This document shows, one piece after another, positions 7,890 to 15,480 of a stretch of 20,043 nucleotides of DNA (within the stretch, counting starts at the first letter, position 1; the number at the start of each line of letters is the position of its first letter). A program made the translations under genes and the position numbers. The stretch is from JANXLS01 sp038227045 (GTDB lineage Bacteria; Planctomycetota; SZUA-567; H5-PLA8), in contig JBBRQD010000096.1 of NCBI GenBank assembly GCA_038227045.1, forward strand, positions 1-20,043, in the 5' to 3' direction. Below the pieces are notes generated by a model. That model ran no database searches. It was not told the DNA's origin and was given only the letters and a program-made list of their open reading frames with translations.

Positions 7890-8029
7890 AAAGAGCCGCG
7901 ACCGCAAGGGAATGGTCGCGCTGAACTTGCCCCAATGTCGTTGCACTTCATCCGAGCCGAGCTTCGGATGAATTATCGGGCGCCGGGAGTGAATTCAACG
8001 TGGCCACTCCCTTGCGGTCGCGGCTCTTT
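7890..8029. repeat. Inverted-repeat element A, 26-bp arms with an inner hairpin
   Basis: The left arm 7890-7915 and right arm 8004-8029 are reverse complements at 25 of 26 positions (core GAGCCGCGACCGCAAGGGA). A second nested hairpin, TTCATCCGA (7947-7955) with TCGGATGAA (7964-7972), sits in the middle. The element fills the gap between two co-directional genes and has no coding capacity. It looks like a REP- or MITE-type palindromic element. The outer right arm ends 22 bp before the photolyase start. Confidence 0.85.
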
Positions 8030-8051
8030 CCAGCGAATTGGATTACATTGA

Positions 8052-9449
8052 ATGCGCAGTATTTTTTGGTTCCGTCACGACTTGCGCATCGCCGACAACA
8101 CCGGCTTTTATGCGGCCTGCCGCGCGGACGAGGTGGTGCCGTGCGTGGTGCTGGACGATGCGTTCCTGGCAAATCCCGCCATCGGTCCGAACCGCTGCGC
8201 GCTTTTTTTGCGGGCGCTGGCTGCGCTTGCCGATGAATTGAAAAAGCGCGGCTCGCGCCTGATCGTTCGGCGCGGAACGCCGGAGATCGAAATCCCGCGG
8301 CTGCTTAAAGACGCCAAAGCGCACAGCGTGTTGTGCAACCGCGATTACGAACCGTACGCTGTCGCGCGCGACGAACGCGTTCGCGCGGCGCTCGAATCGG
8401 CAGGCAGTTCGTTGACGACATTCAAGGATCTTGTCGTCTTCGAGCGCGGTGAAATCCTTACGCAAGCCGGCGGACTGTACACGATCTTTACGCCGTTCAA
8501 GAAAATGTGGCTGATGCAGGACGCGTTTCCATCCGTCTTACCGGCACCGAAACAGATGACCTTTCCGCGTGAACTCGCCACCTTGAAATCCGCGCCGATC
8601 CATTCGGATTCAATCCAGCCGGAGAGCGACGTGCCAATCGTGACCGAAGCCGTCGCGCGCACGAGTCTCGAAGCATTTCTGGCCGGCCCCATTTTCGATT
8701 ACGCGACGAATCGCGATCTCCCCGCAATTGAAGGCACGTCCCGCCTGTCGCCGCATCTGAAATACGGCACGATCAGCCCGCGCACGGTGTTTGAAAAAGC
8801 CAATGCGCTATTGAAAGCGTCGCGCAATTCCGCAAACAAAACAAGCATCGCGGCGTTCATCATCGAACTGGTTTGGCGCGATTTCTTTTTTCAGATCCTG
8901 GCCGAACATCCGCGCGTTGCCGCGCATTCGTTTCGTGCCGAATACGACGCCGTGAAATGGGAGAACTCCCCCCGCTTGCTTGCAGCTTGGAAAGCCGGTC
9001 GCACGGGCTATCCGATCGTCGATGCGGGCATGCGGCAGCTTTCCCAAACCGGCTGGATGCACAACCGCGTGCGCATGATTACCGCCAGTTTTCTCTGCAA
9101 GGATTTGCTGATTGACTGGCGCGAAGGTGAGCGTCATTTTTCGCGCTTGCTGATTGACGGCGAACCCGCCGTGAACAACGGCAACTGGCAGTGGGCGGCG
9201 GGAACTGGAACCGACGCGCAGCCGTACTTCCGGATTTTCAATCCAGTCTCGCAAGGCTTGCGCTTTGATCCAACCGGTGCCTATGTGCGGCGCTGGGTGC
9301 CGGAATTGAAGGATGTGCCGGACGATGAAATTCACGAACCGTGGAAGTCACCGCTGATGTGCCCGGATTATCCACCACCGGTCGTCGATCATTCCAAACG
9401 CCGGCTGATGGCCATCGCGCTTTATAAAGCCGCGCGCGAAAACAAATAG
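8052..9449 (+). CDS. phrB: Deoxyribodipyrimidine photolyase (cryptochrome/photolyase family)
   Basis: The product has 465 residues, the usual class I length (E. coli PhrB has 472). The N-terminal alpha/beta antenna domain begins FWFRHDLRIADNTGFY (5-20) and runs to about 130. The helical FAD-binding domain covers about 200-465: LSPHLKYGTISPRTVF (232-247), VWRDFF (274-279), GRTGYPIVDAGMRQL (316-330), GWMHNRVRMITASFL (334-348) and NNGNWQWAAGTGTDAQPYFR (375-394), then IFNP. These residues line the flavin pocket and the tryptophan electron-transfer path, and the WAAGTGTD version suggests a CPD photolyase. The enzyme uses light to split cyclobutane pyrimidine dimers in DNA. No clear ribosome binding site precedes ATG 8052. 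Its stop lies 4 bp from that of the convergent NusG-like gene. Confidence 0.95.
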   Translation: MRSIFWFRHDLRIADNTGFYAACRADEVVPCVVLDDAFLANPAIGPNRCALFLRALAALADELKKRGSRLIVRRGTPEIEIPRLLKDAKAHSVLCNRDYEPYAVARDERVRAALESAGSSLTTFKDLVVFERGEILTQAGGLYTIFTPFKKMWLMQDAFPSVLPAPKQMTFPRELATLKSAPIHSDSIQPESDVPIVTEAVARTSLEAFLAGPIFDYATNRDLPAIEGTSRLSPHLKYGTISPRTVFEKANALLKASRNSANKTSIAAFIIELVWRDFFFQILAEHPRVAAHSFRAEYDAVKWENSPRLLAAWKAGRTGYPIVDAGMRQLSQTGWMHNRVRMITASFLCKDLLIDWREGERHFSRLLIDGEPAVNNGNWQWAAGTGTDAQPYFRIFNPVSQGLRFDPTGAYVRRWVPELKDVPDDEIHEPWKSPLMCPDYPPPVVDHSKRRLMAIALYKAARENK

Positions 9450-9453
9450 ATCG

Positions 9454-9999
9454 TCAATCCAGTTCCGGTTCGACGCACGATTCATCGATCAGGAGTTCCG
9501 CGGCTTTGCCGAGAAAATCCACTCGCAGGACGAGGCGGCAGTCGCTGCCGATGCGCACCAATTCGCCGCGCAATCCTTTCATGGGGCCACGGATCACATT
9601 GACGCGCCGGCCCTTCTGCCCGAAGCGCGCCTCGCGCAGACTCGAATCCCGATCCAACGCGAGCGCAATCTGCGCCAACTCCCGCCCCAGTGCGCCGGGA
9701 TCGGGCGGCAGCAAAATATCGACCGCCTTGCGCGACTCGAAGACTTTGTGCCGCTCAATTCGGTCCTGATCGTAAAACACGTAACTCGAAAAGAGCGGCG
9801 AATCCCAACTCTTGATGCCCGATTTATAGACCTGCCGCTTTGACACGAGCGGCAAAAAACACGGCACGTTGAGCCGGTTGAAATACTCCTCGACGCAGCG
9901 TTCGCAGCGCGGTTTTGTCCACACCACGGCCCACTTTTCAACGGCGGGCAGCGGAGCGGAAAGCACCGTCGTTTCTTCACATAAACTCATTTTGGACAT
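9454..9999 (-). CDS. NusG/RfaH-like transcription elongation factor
   Basis: The chosen start is ATG 9999, because AGGAAAG lies just upstream; ATG 10023 has no such site. The product has 181 residues. Residues 22-115 are the NGN domain (WAVVWTKPRCERCVEEYFNR, then SPLFSSYVFY), which binds the clamp of RNA polymerase. Residues about 130-160 are a KOW motif (RRVNVIRGPMKGLRGELVRI). It is not housekeeping NusG, which would sit in a secE-nusG-rplK cluster. It belongs to the specialised paralogues (RfaH, UpxY, LoaP), which suppress termination in selected long operons, often for polysaccharides. No such operon is adjacent. It is divergent from the sugar-transporter unit, so that unit is one possible target (inference). 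Confidence 0.88.
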   Translation of the reverse strand: MSKMSLCEETTVLSAPLPAVEKWAVVWTKPRCERCVEEYFNRLNVPCFLPLVSKRQVYKSGIKSWDSPLFSSYVFYDQDRIERHKVFESRKAVDILLPPDPGALGRELAQIALALDRDSSLREARFGQKGRRVNVIRGPMKGLRGELVRIGSDCRLVLRVDFLGKAAELLIDESCVEPELD

Positions 10000-10114
10000 A
10001 CTCTTTCCTGTCGGCACGAGCATAACGATACCGTCGGCTTAATTGACCCGCAAGACAATTGTGCCGGTTAGTTGCGCATCGGATGAAGGTGCGGCGGATC
10101 GAACCGTCCTTGAA

Positions 10115-10127
10115 ATTGCATTGCAAT
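10115..10127. promoter_or_regulatory. Small palindrome in the NusG-like / transporter divergent gap
   Basis: ATTGCA (10115-10120) and TGCAAT (10122-10127) form a dyad around one central T, 86 bp before the binding-protein start. It may be an operator for the divergent pair, but a dyad this short can arise by chance. Confidence 0.25.
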
Positions 10128-10212
10128 CCACCCAAATTGAATACCATTTCCGCGCTTGGTTTGTTTTGCAACAGTCTCAATTTGGAAACCGCTCTTTCAC
10201 GCAGGAGAAGTC

Positions 10213-11610
10213 ATGCTCAGACCGATCGTTCTGTCGTTTCTCGCTTCGGCACTCATTCTGGTTCTTTCCGGCTGCGGCGGCGGCACGCCGACTGCGGAAA
10301 ACACCAAGACCGCGCCTGCTGGGGCGGCTGCGGTGCCGGCTCCTCCAAAGAATCCCAACGCGAAAACGATTGCCGTCATCCCCAAGAGCACCGCGCACGA
10401 ATTCTGGAGGCAGGTCGGAGAGGGCGCCGCCGAGGCCGCGAAGGGTCACGATGTCGAGATTGTCTTTAAAGCCGGCGAACCGGGCGATCAGCCCGAAGCG
10501 CAGTTGACGCTGGTCGATCAGATGCTCGCGCAGAAAGTCGATGCGATCGTGCTCGCGCCAGTGCATGCGAAATTTCTAGTCGCGGCCGTCGACAAATGCT
10601 TCGAAGCGAAAGTCCCGTTGGTGATCATCGATTCCGGCGTCGATGCTGAATTCACACGCTACACTGCGTACGTGGCCACCGACAACAAAGAGGGCGGCGC
10701 GAAATGCGCCCGGACGCTGGCGGAATCGATTGGCAAAAAAGGCGACGTGCTGTTGTTCCAATATCAGCCCGGCAGCCAAAGCACAACCGACCGCGAAGAC
10801 GGTTTCAGAGAAACAATCAAGAAGGATTTTCCCGAAATCAAAATCGTTCAGGAAAAGTACGCCGGCCCGACGAAAGAGGATGCGATCAAGAGCGCCAACG
10901 AACTGCTCGCGGCCAATCCGAATTTTCAGGGCGTCTTCGCGTGCAACGAATCGAGCGCGATCGGCATGTTGATCGCGCTGCGTGAAAAGGGTCTCGCGGG
11001 CAAAGTCAAATTCGTCGGTTTCGACACGGCGAAAGTGCTCCTCGAAGCCGTTGAAAGCGGCGAAATCGTGGCGCTTGCCGCGCAGAATCCGCGCCTGATC
11101 GGTTCCGAAGGCGTCACGCAAGCGCTCAATGCGCTGGAGAAAAAGAAGATCGACATGCACATCGAAATTCAAGCCGAGATGAAGGACAAAGAAACTCTGA
11201 AACGCGATGCGGAATTGCGCAAGCAAGTGGAAGACGACAGGAAGCGCGAGGCGGAACTCAAGCGCCTCCAGGAGGAATCCGAAAAGGAGAACGCGGCGAA
11301 GGTGAAACAATTCGAGGCGGATAACGCGAAGCTGAAAGAAGAAATGCGACTGCAGGAAATAGAGGAGAAAAAGCGCGAAGCGGAGATCAAGAAGCTGAAA
11401 GACGAGAACGATCAACAGAACGCGGCGAAGTTGAAGGAAATTGAAGACTCGCAGAAGAAATACAAGGAAGACTTGGCACTGAAGCAGGCGGAAGATGTGA
11501 AGCGTGAAGCGGCGCTCAAGCAAATGAAAGAGGAATTCGACCGCAAGGCCGACGAGCAGAAGAAGGCCATCGAAGCGGCAGAACAGAAAGCGAAAGAAGG
11601 GAAGAAATAA
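10213..11610 (+). CDS. Sugar-type ABC transporter binding lipoprotein with a repetitive coiled-coil tail
   Basis: This 465-residue protein starts at ATG 10213 with AGGAGA at 10203-10208. Residues 1-20 are a lipoprotein signal with lipobox LSGC, so Cys21 is the likely lipidated residue. A Pro/Ala linker follows to about 49. Residues 50-320 are a periplasmic-binding-protein type 1 domain of the RbsB kind: TIAVIPKSTAHEFWRQVGEG, then VDAIVLAPVH, PLVIIDSGVD, RYTAYVATDNKEGG, ACNESSAIGM and ALAAQNPRLIGSEG. From about 325 to the end the chain is a highly charged helix with three 43-residue repeats starting at 344, 387 and 430 (KREAELK, KREAEIK and KREAALK); the third is cut short. Ordinary RbsB-type proteins end near residue 310-320, so the tail is extra. 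The RbsA-like ATPase follows after 48 bp. Confidence 0.9.
   Translation: MLRPIVLSFLASALILVLSGCGGGTPTAENTKTAPAGAAAVPAPPKNPNAKTIAVIPKSTAHEFWRQVGEGAAEAAKGHDVEIVFKAGEPGDQPEAQLTLVDQMLAQKVDAIVLAPVHAKFLVAAVDKCFEAKVPLVIIDSGVDAEFTRYTAYVATDNKEGGAKCARTLAESIGKKGDVLLFQYQPGSQSTTDREDGFRETIKKDFPEIKIVQEKYAGPTKEDAIKSANELLAANPNFQGVFACNESSAIGMLIALREKGLAGKVKFVGFDTAKVLLEAVESGEIVALAAQNPRLIGSEGVTQALNALEKKKIDMHIEIQAEMKDKETLKRDAELRKQVEDDRKREAELKRLQEESEKENAAKVKQFEADNAKLKEEMRLQEIEEKKREAEIKKLKDENDQQNAAKLKEIEDSQKKYKEDLALKQAEDVKREAALKQMKEEFDRKADEQKKAIEAAEQKAKEGKK
11242..11607 (+). repeat. Three 129-nt in-frame repeats encoding the coiled-coil tail
   Basis: Repeat starts lie at 11242, 11371 and 11500, exactly 129 nt apart. 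Each begins with a Lys-Arg-Glu-Ala codon group, and the first two share an Asn-Ala-Ala-Lys block 18 codons further on. Copies have diverged at the DNA level, so the repeat is old or under selection. The third copy is 36 codons and ends at the stop. Confidence 0.8.
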
Positions 11611-11658
11611 CGCAAAAGGTAAGCGTTCAGTCGCACTCCAGAGCCGTTAGAGAGCAAA

Positions 11659-13170
11659 ATGCTCGCAAATCTAAATCCAAACGCGCCACCCGCCGTGGCC
11701 CTACGCGGCATTGTCAAACGCTATCCCGGCGTGCTGGCGCTTGATGCGGTGGATTTGGAATTGCGCGAGGGCGAGGTCCACATTGTTGCGGGCGAAAACG
11801 GCGCGGGCAAATCGACGTTGATGAAAGTGCTCGCCGGTTCGGTCGTCCCCGATCAAGGCCACATCGAAATCCGCGGCGAGCGCCGGGCATTTCATGCGCC
11901 GATCGACGCGATGAACGCCGGCGTCGCGGCGGTTTATCAGGAATTCGCGCTCTGTCCGCATTTGAGCGTCGCGGAAAATATCTTTCTGGGCCGCGAACCC
12001 GGCGGATTTTTCATCGATAAAAAAGTCATGCGGGCGCGGGCGGCGGAATTGCTGCAGCGCGTGGGCGCGCATTGTTCGCCCGACGACATCGCGTCGCAGC
12101 TCGGCACCGCGCAGATGCAACTGGTTGAAATCGCGCGCGCGCTGAACAGCGAATTCCGCGTGCTGATTCTCGACGAGCCGACCGCCGCGCTCTCCGAAAA
12201 CGAAACGGCAATTCTGTTCAAAGCGATCAAAGCGCTGCGCGCCGCGGGCAAGACCATCGCCTACATTTCGCACCGTCTTGAAGAGTTCGCCGAGATCGGC
12301 GACCGCGTCACGGTCCTGCGCAATGGCCGATTGATCGAAACGCTCGCAGTCAAAGACGCCACAATTCCGAAGCTTGTCAGTGCGATGGCCGGAAAAGATA
12401 TCAGCGAACTTTTCCCCGTGCGCAAACGCGCTGCCGGGAGAACCGTCCTGAGCCTCGACAACGTCTCCCAGGGCGAGCGGCTGCGCGGCGTTTCGTTCGA
12501 GCTTCACGCGGGTGAAATCCTGGGCATCGCCGGGCTGGTCGGAAGTGGTCGCACGCGTCTGCTGCGCAACATCTTTGGGCTTGAGCGTCCCACCAGCGGC
12601 CGAATCGCACTCAACGGCAAGCCGCTGCGTTCCGGTTCGGTTACCGCGGCGATCGACGCCGGCATAGGTCTGGTGCCAGAGGATCGCAAGACGCAGGGGC
12701 TGCTGCTGGATTTGAGCATCGCGCGGAACATCTCCATCGCGAACCTGGAGCGCGTCTCCAGCGGGCCGTTCGTCAGCCGAGCACGCGAGACAGAGTTAGC
12801 GGAAACGCAACGCGACGCGGCGCAGATTAAAGCGCCCAGCGTCCACGCGGAGGCGCGAACGCTGTCGGGCGGCAACCAGCAGAAAATCGTGCTGGCCAAA
12901 TGGCTCGCGCGCGGCTGCGACGTGCTGTTGCTCGACGAACCGGCTCGCGGCGTGGATGTCGGTGCGCGACTCGAGATATTCAAGCTGATCGCGCAGTGCG
13001 CCGAACGCGGCTGCGCGGTGATTCTGGCGTCGAGTTATCTGCCGGAGATTCTCGGCATGGCAGACCGCATTCTGGTCATGCACCGCGGCGAAGCCGCGGC
13101 GCTTTTTTCGGCGCAGGGAACCACTCATGAGCAGATTCTGCATGCTGCGAGCGTAGGGAAATCGGGGTAA
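11659..13170 (+). CDS. RbsA/MglA-type sugar ABC transporter ATPase (two ABC domains)
   Basis: The product has 503 residues, the usual length of the ribose/galactose importer ATPases. The first ABC domain has Walker A GENGAGKST (45-53), Q-loop YQEF, a family-typical weak signature at about 148-160 and Walker B VLILDEPTAAL (168-178). The second has the degenerate P-loop GLVGSGRT (292-299), without lysine as is normal for RbsA's second half, then the intact signature LSGGNQQK (402-409) and Walker B LLLDEPARGVDVGA (423-436). It would power sugar uptake through a permease dimer and the binding protein encoded just upstream. The next gene is a metal ATPase, not an RbsC-type permease, so the set is incomplete here. 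Ribosome binding is weak (GAGAG before ATG 11659). Confidence 0.95.
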   Translation: MLANLNPNAPPAVALRGIVKRYPGVLALDAVDLELREGEVHIVAGENGAGKSTLMKVLAGSVVPDQGHIEIRGERRAFHAPIDAMNAGVAAVYQEFALCPHLSVAENIFLGREPGGFFIDKKVMRARAAELLQRVGAHCSPDDIASQLGTAQMQLVEIARALNSEFRVLILDEPTAALSENETAILFKAIKALRAAGKTIAYISHRLEEFAEIGDRVTVLRNGRLIETLAVKDATIPKLVSAMAGKDISELFPVRKRAAGRTVLSLDNVSQGERLRGVSFELHAGEILGIAGLVGSGRTRLLRNIFGLERPTSGRIALNGKPLRSGSVTAAIDAGIGLVPEDRKTQGLLLDLSIARNISIANLERVSSGPFVSRARETELAETQRDAAQIKAPSVHAEARTLSGGNQQKIVLAKWLARGCDVLLLDEPARGVDVGARLEIFKLIAQCAERGCAVILASSYLPEILGMADRILVMHRGEAAALFSAQGTTHEQILHAASVGKSG

Positions 13171-13173
13171 ATC

Positions 13174-13307
13174 GGGTGGCCCACCTCATCGAGGTGGGCG
13201 CCGCAGGCGCAAGAAGCCTCACCCTTGCCGCACGCAACTTCGAGAATCGTAAGATTAAGGAGAGGATTCTTGTCGCTTCGCGACCCGCCCCGAGGGCTGG
13301 GCCACCC
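13174..13307. repeat. Inverted-repeat element B, about 46-bp imperfect arms
   Basis: The outer 10 bp, GGGTGGCCCA (13174-13183) and TGGGCCACCC (13298-13307), pair perfectly. Imperfect pairing continues inward to about 13220 and 13262, with a shared CAAGAA-x-CCTC block at the inner ends. The left arm also holds its own small hairpin (CACCTC-ATC-GAGGTG). It is non-coding and fills the gap before the metal ATPase. Its sequence is unrelated to element A. Confidence 0.8.
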
Positions 13308-13370
13308 AACCTTCCCCACTCCTTGTCATCCTCATTGAACTTTCCAGCGGCCGCGATTATATTTTGACGC

Positions 13371-15362
13371 ATGGACTCTGAATCGGCCCTTCCCTCCTCC
13401 GGCACGACACACAAACCACACTCACACGCTGTTCCATCGTGCTGCGGATCCGGAAAGCATGCTCCGGAATCTCCATTGCTTGCGGCAGTGCTGACTGGCA
13501 TCTGCGCCCTGACGGGCCTCACGGCTTACTTTTTATCGCATAACGATACGCTGAAATGGATTTCTCCGTATTTGTATGTCGTGTCGTACCTGAGCGGCGG
13601 ATGGACTCCGGTATTGGAAGTATTCGAATCGTTGAGTGAAAAGCGATTGGATGTCAATTTGCTAATGGTGTTGGCCGCGGTTGGGGCGGCGGTGATTGGC
13701 GATTGGGGTGAAGGCGCAACGCTGCTGTTTTTGTTTTCGCTCTCTGGCGCGTTGGAGAAATACACGCTCGAACGCACGGCGCGCTCCATTTCGGCGCTAA
13801 TTGAATTGCGTCCCGATACCGCGCTTGTTCTGCGTAACGGCACCGAAGAGCGGGTGCCGATCGACAGTATTCAGCCTGGCGAAAAAGTGCGCGTGCTGCC
13901 GGGCGAACGGCTGGCTGTCGACGGCGTGGTTTTCGAAGGCCATTCGAGCATCGATCAAGCGACTATCACCGGCGAATCGATGCCGGTCGAAAAAAATCCG
14001 GGCGACGCTGTCTTTGCGGGGACGCTGAATCAAAGCGGGTCCGTTATCGTCGAGGTTACACGGCACGCAAACGAAACGAAACTGGCCGATATCGTCAACA
14101 CGGTTCGCGCGGCTCAGGACGCAAAAGGACATACCGATAAATTTATTCAGCGCTGGCAGGCTCCTTATGTGATCGGCGTGCTGCTGGCCTCAGTGGCGAC
14201 GTTGTGCTTTCATTATTTCTACATGCCGGCACCCAATGATGGCAGCACGCATTGGAGCCACGCGCTGTACCACGCCATGGTGCTGCTGGTGGCCGCGTCG
14301 CCGTGCGCGGTGGTGATCGCCACACCGGCGGCGACGCTGGCCGGGATTACGCGCGCGGCGAAGAGTGGCGTGTTGTTCAAAGCCGGCGCTCATTTGGAAC
14401 GATTGGCGGATATCACGGTTTTGGCTATCGACAAGACGGGGACAATTACGGAAGGCAAGCCCAGCGTCGTCTCAGTTTGGTCGCAAAACGGTTCCAGCGA
14501 CAAACATGTGCTCGAAATGGCGGCGGGCGTCGAGCAGCACAGCGAACATCTGTTTGCTCAAGCGGTGCTTCAAGAAGCGAAGGCGCGCGGTTTTGAAGTG
14601 CCTCCCTCCGGCTCGTTCGAAAGCCATACCGGCATTGGCGTGCACGCGAAGGTGGCCGGTGTGTGGGCGGGCATCGGAAAGCCTGCGCTTTTCGAGAGCC
14701 ATGCCGCGCGCGTCCCGGCAGACGTCCTGAAGAAAGTCGCAGACACTTATGCGCTGGGGCAAACGGCGCTGCTGATTGGCGACGAGAAGGGCGAATTCGG
14801 CGTCATCGCCGTGGCCGACAAACCGCGTCCCGAAGCCGCGCGGATTCTCGCGCAGGCTCGGAAACTGGGAATCAAACATGTCGTCATTTTAACGGGCGAC
14901 CACGGCGATGTTGCCGAGGCCATCGCAAAAGCAGTTGGCGCGGATCAAGTGCGGGCGGGCCTTTTGCCTGAAGAAAAGGTGACGCAAATCGCGCGACTGG
15001 AGCGCGAATTCGGCCCCGTGGCGATGATCGGCGACGGCGTCAACGATGCGCCGGCGCTGGCCGCCGCTGAAATCGGCATCGCCATGGGCGGCGCGGGACC
15101 GGACGTGGCGCTGGAAACGGCCGATGTCGTGCTGATGAAAAACGATTTGCGCGGATTGGTCAACGCGCTGTGGATCGCGCAACGCACACGCGCAGCGATC
15201 AAGCGCGGACTGCTGTTCGCGTTCACGGTGATTTCGATCCTGGTCTTGTGCTCCCTTTTCAACGTTCTGAAATTGTGGATCGCGGTCATTGGGCATGAAG
15301 GCAGCACGGTCTGCGCGGTTTTCAGCGGGTTGTATTTGTTGGTTGAGAAAGCGCCTGAGTGA
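13371..15362 (+). CDS. P1B-4-type heavy-metal-transporting P-type ATPase
   Basis: This 663-residue ATPase exports transition-metal ions across the inner membrane. In order it has a short His/Cys-rich N-terminus (His14, His17, His19, Cys24, Cys25, His30) instead of a full HMA domain, membrane helices from about 36, A-domain TGES (200-203), the metal motif SPC (310-312), phosphorylation site DKTGT (354-358), TGD (508-510), hinge GDGVNDAP (554-561) and HEGST (642-646) in the last helices. SPC together with HEGxT is the signature of the P1B-4 subgroup (CoaT, CtpD, PfeT relatives; cobalt, iron or zinc). Copper pumps carry CPC. One oddity is the nucleotide-domain motif: normally SEHP, it reads SEHL (391-394), so the His is kept and the Pro is lost. 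No metal-responsive regulator is adjacent. Confidence 0.94.
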   Translation: MDSESALPSSGTTHKPHSHAVPSCCGSGKHAPESPLLAAVLTGICALTGLTAYFLSHNDTLKWISPYLYVVSYLSGGWTPVLEVFESLSEKRLDVNLLMVLAAVGAAVIGDWGEGATLLFLFSLSGALEKYTLERTARSISALIELRPDTALVLRNGTEERVPIDSIQPGEKVRVLPGERLAVDGVVFEGHSSIDQATITGESMPVEKNPGDAVFAGTLNQSGSVIVEVTRHANETKLADIVNTVRAAQDAKGHTDKFIQRWQAPYVIGVLLASVATLCFHYFYMPAPNDGSTHWSHALYHAMVLLVAASPCAVVIATPAATLAGITRAAKSGVLFKAGAHLERLADITVLAIDKTGTITEGKPSVVSVWSQNGSSDKHVLEMAAGVEQHSEHLFAQAVLQEAKARGFEVPPSGSFESHTGIGVHAKVAGVWAGIGKPALFESHAARVPADVLKKVADTYALGQTALLIGDEKGEFGVIAVADKPRPEAARILAQARKLGIKHVVILTGDHGDVAEAIAKAVGADQVRAGLLPEEKVTQIARLEREFGPVAMIGDGVNDAPALAAAEIGIAMGGAGPDVALETADVVLMKNDLRGLVNALWIAQRTRAAIKRGLLFAFTVISILVLCSLFNVLKLWIAVIGHEGSTVCAVFSGLYLLVEKAPE

Positions 15363-15367
15363 CGGAT

Positions 15368-15458
15368 CATTTCCCATTTTCCATTTGCCATTTATCATTT
15401 TCCTTTTCCTTCGAATTCATAAGCATCCCGATAAATGGCAAATGGAAAATGGGAAATG
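15368..15458. repeat. Inverted-repeat element C, perfect 29-bp arms
   Basis: 15368-15396 and 15430-15458 are exact reverse complements over all 29 bases, with a 33-nt loop. Each arm is itself a stutter of ATTTNCC-like units (CATTTCCCATTTTCC then ATTTGCCATTT). The right arm ends 12 bp before the ribosome binding site of the acetyltransferase gene, so transcripts from upstream would carry a very stable hairpin just before it. Confidence 0.92.
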
Positions 15459-15480
15459 CTGTTTAATACTGGAGGAAATT

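Noticed and set aside
10576..11523. 315-codon minus-strand open frame rich in Leu and Phe
   Set aside because: It is the mirror of the Lys/Glu-rich binding protein and its coiled coil; its hydrophobicity is a by-product of that codon use.
15368..15458. Two 29-bp repeats considered as a CRISPR fragment
   Set aside because: The two copies are inverted, not direct, and there is no third copy, leader or cas gene.
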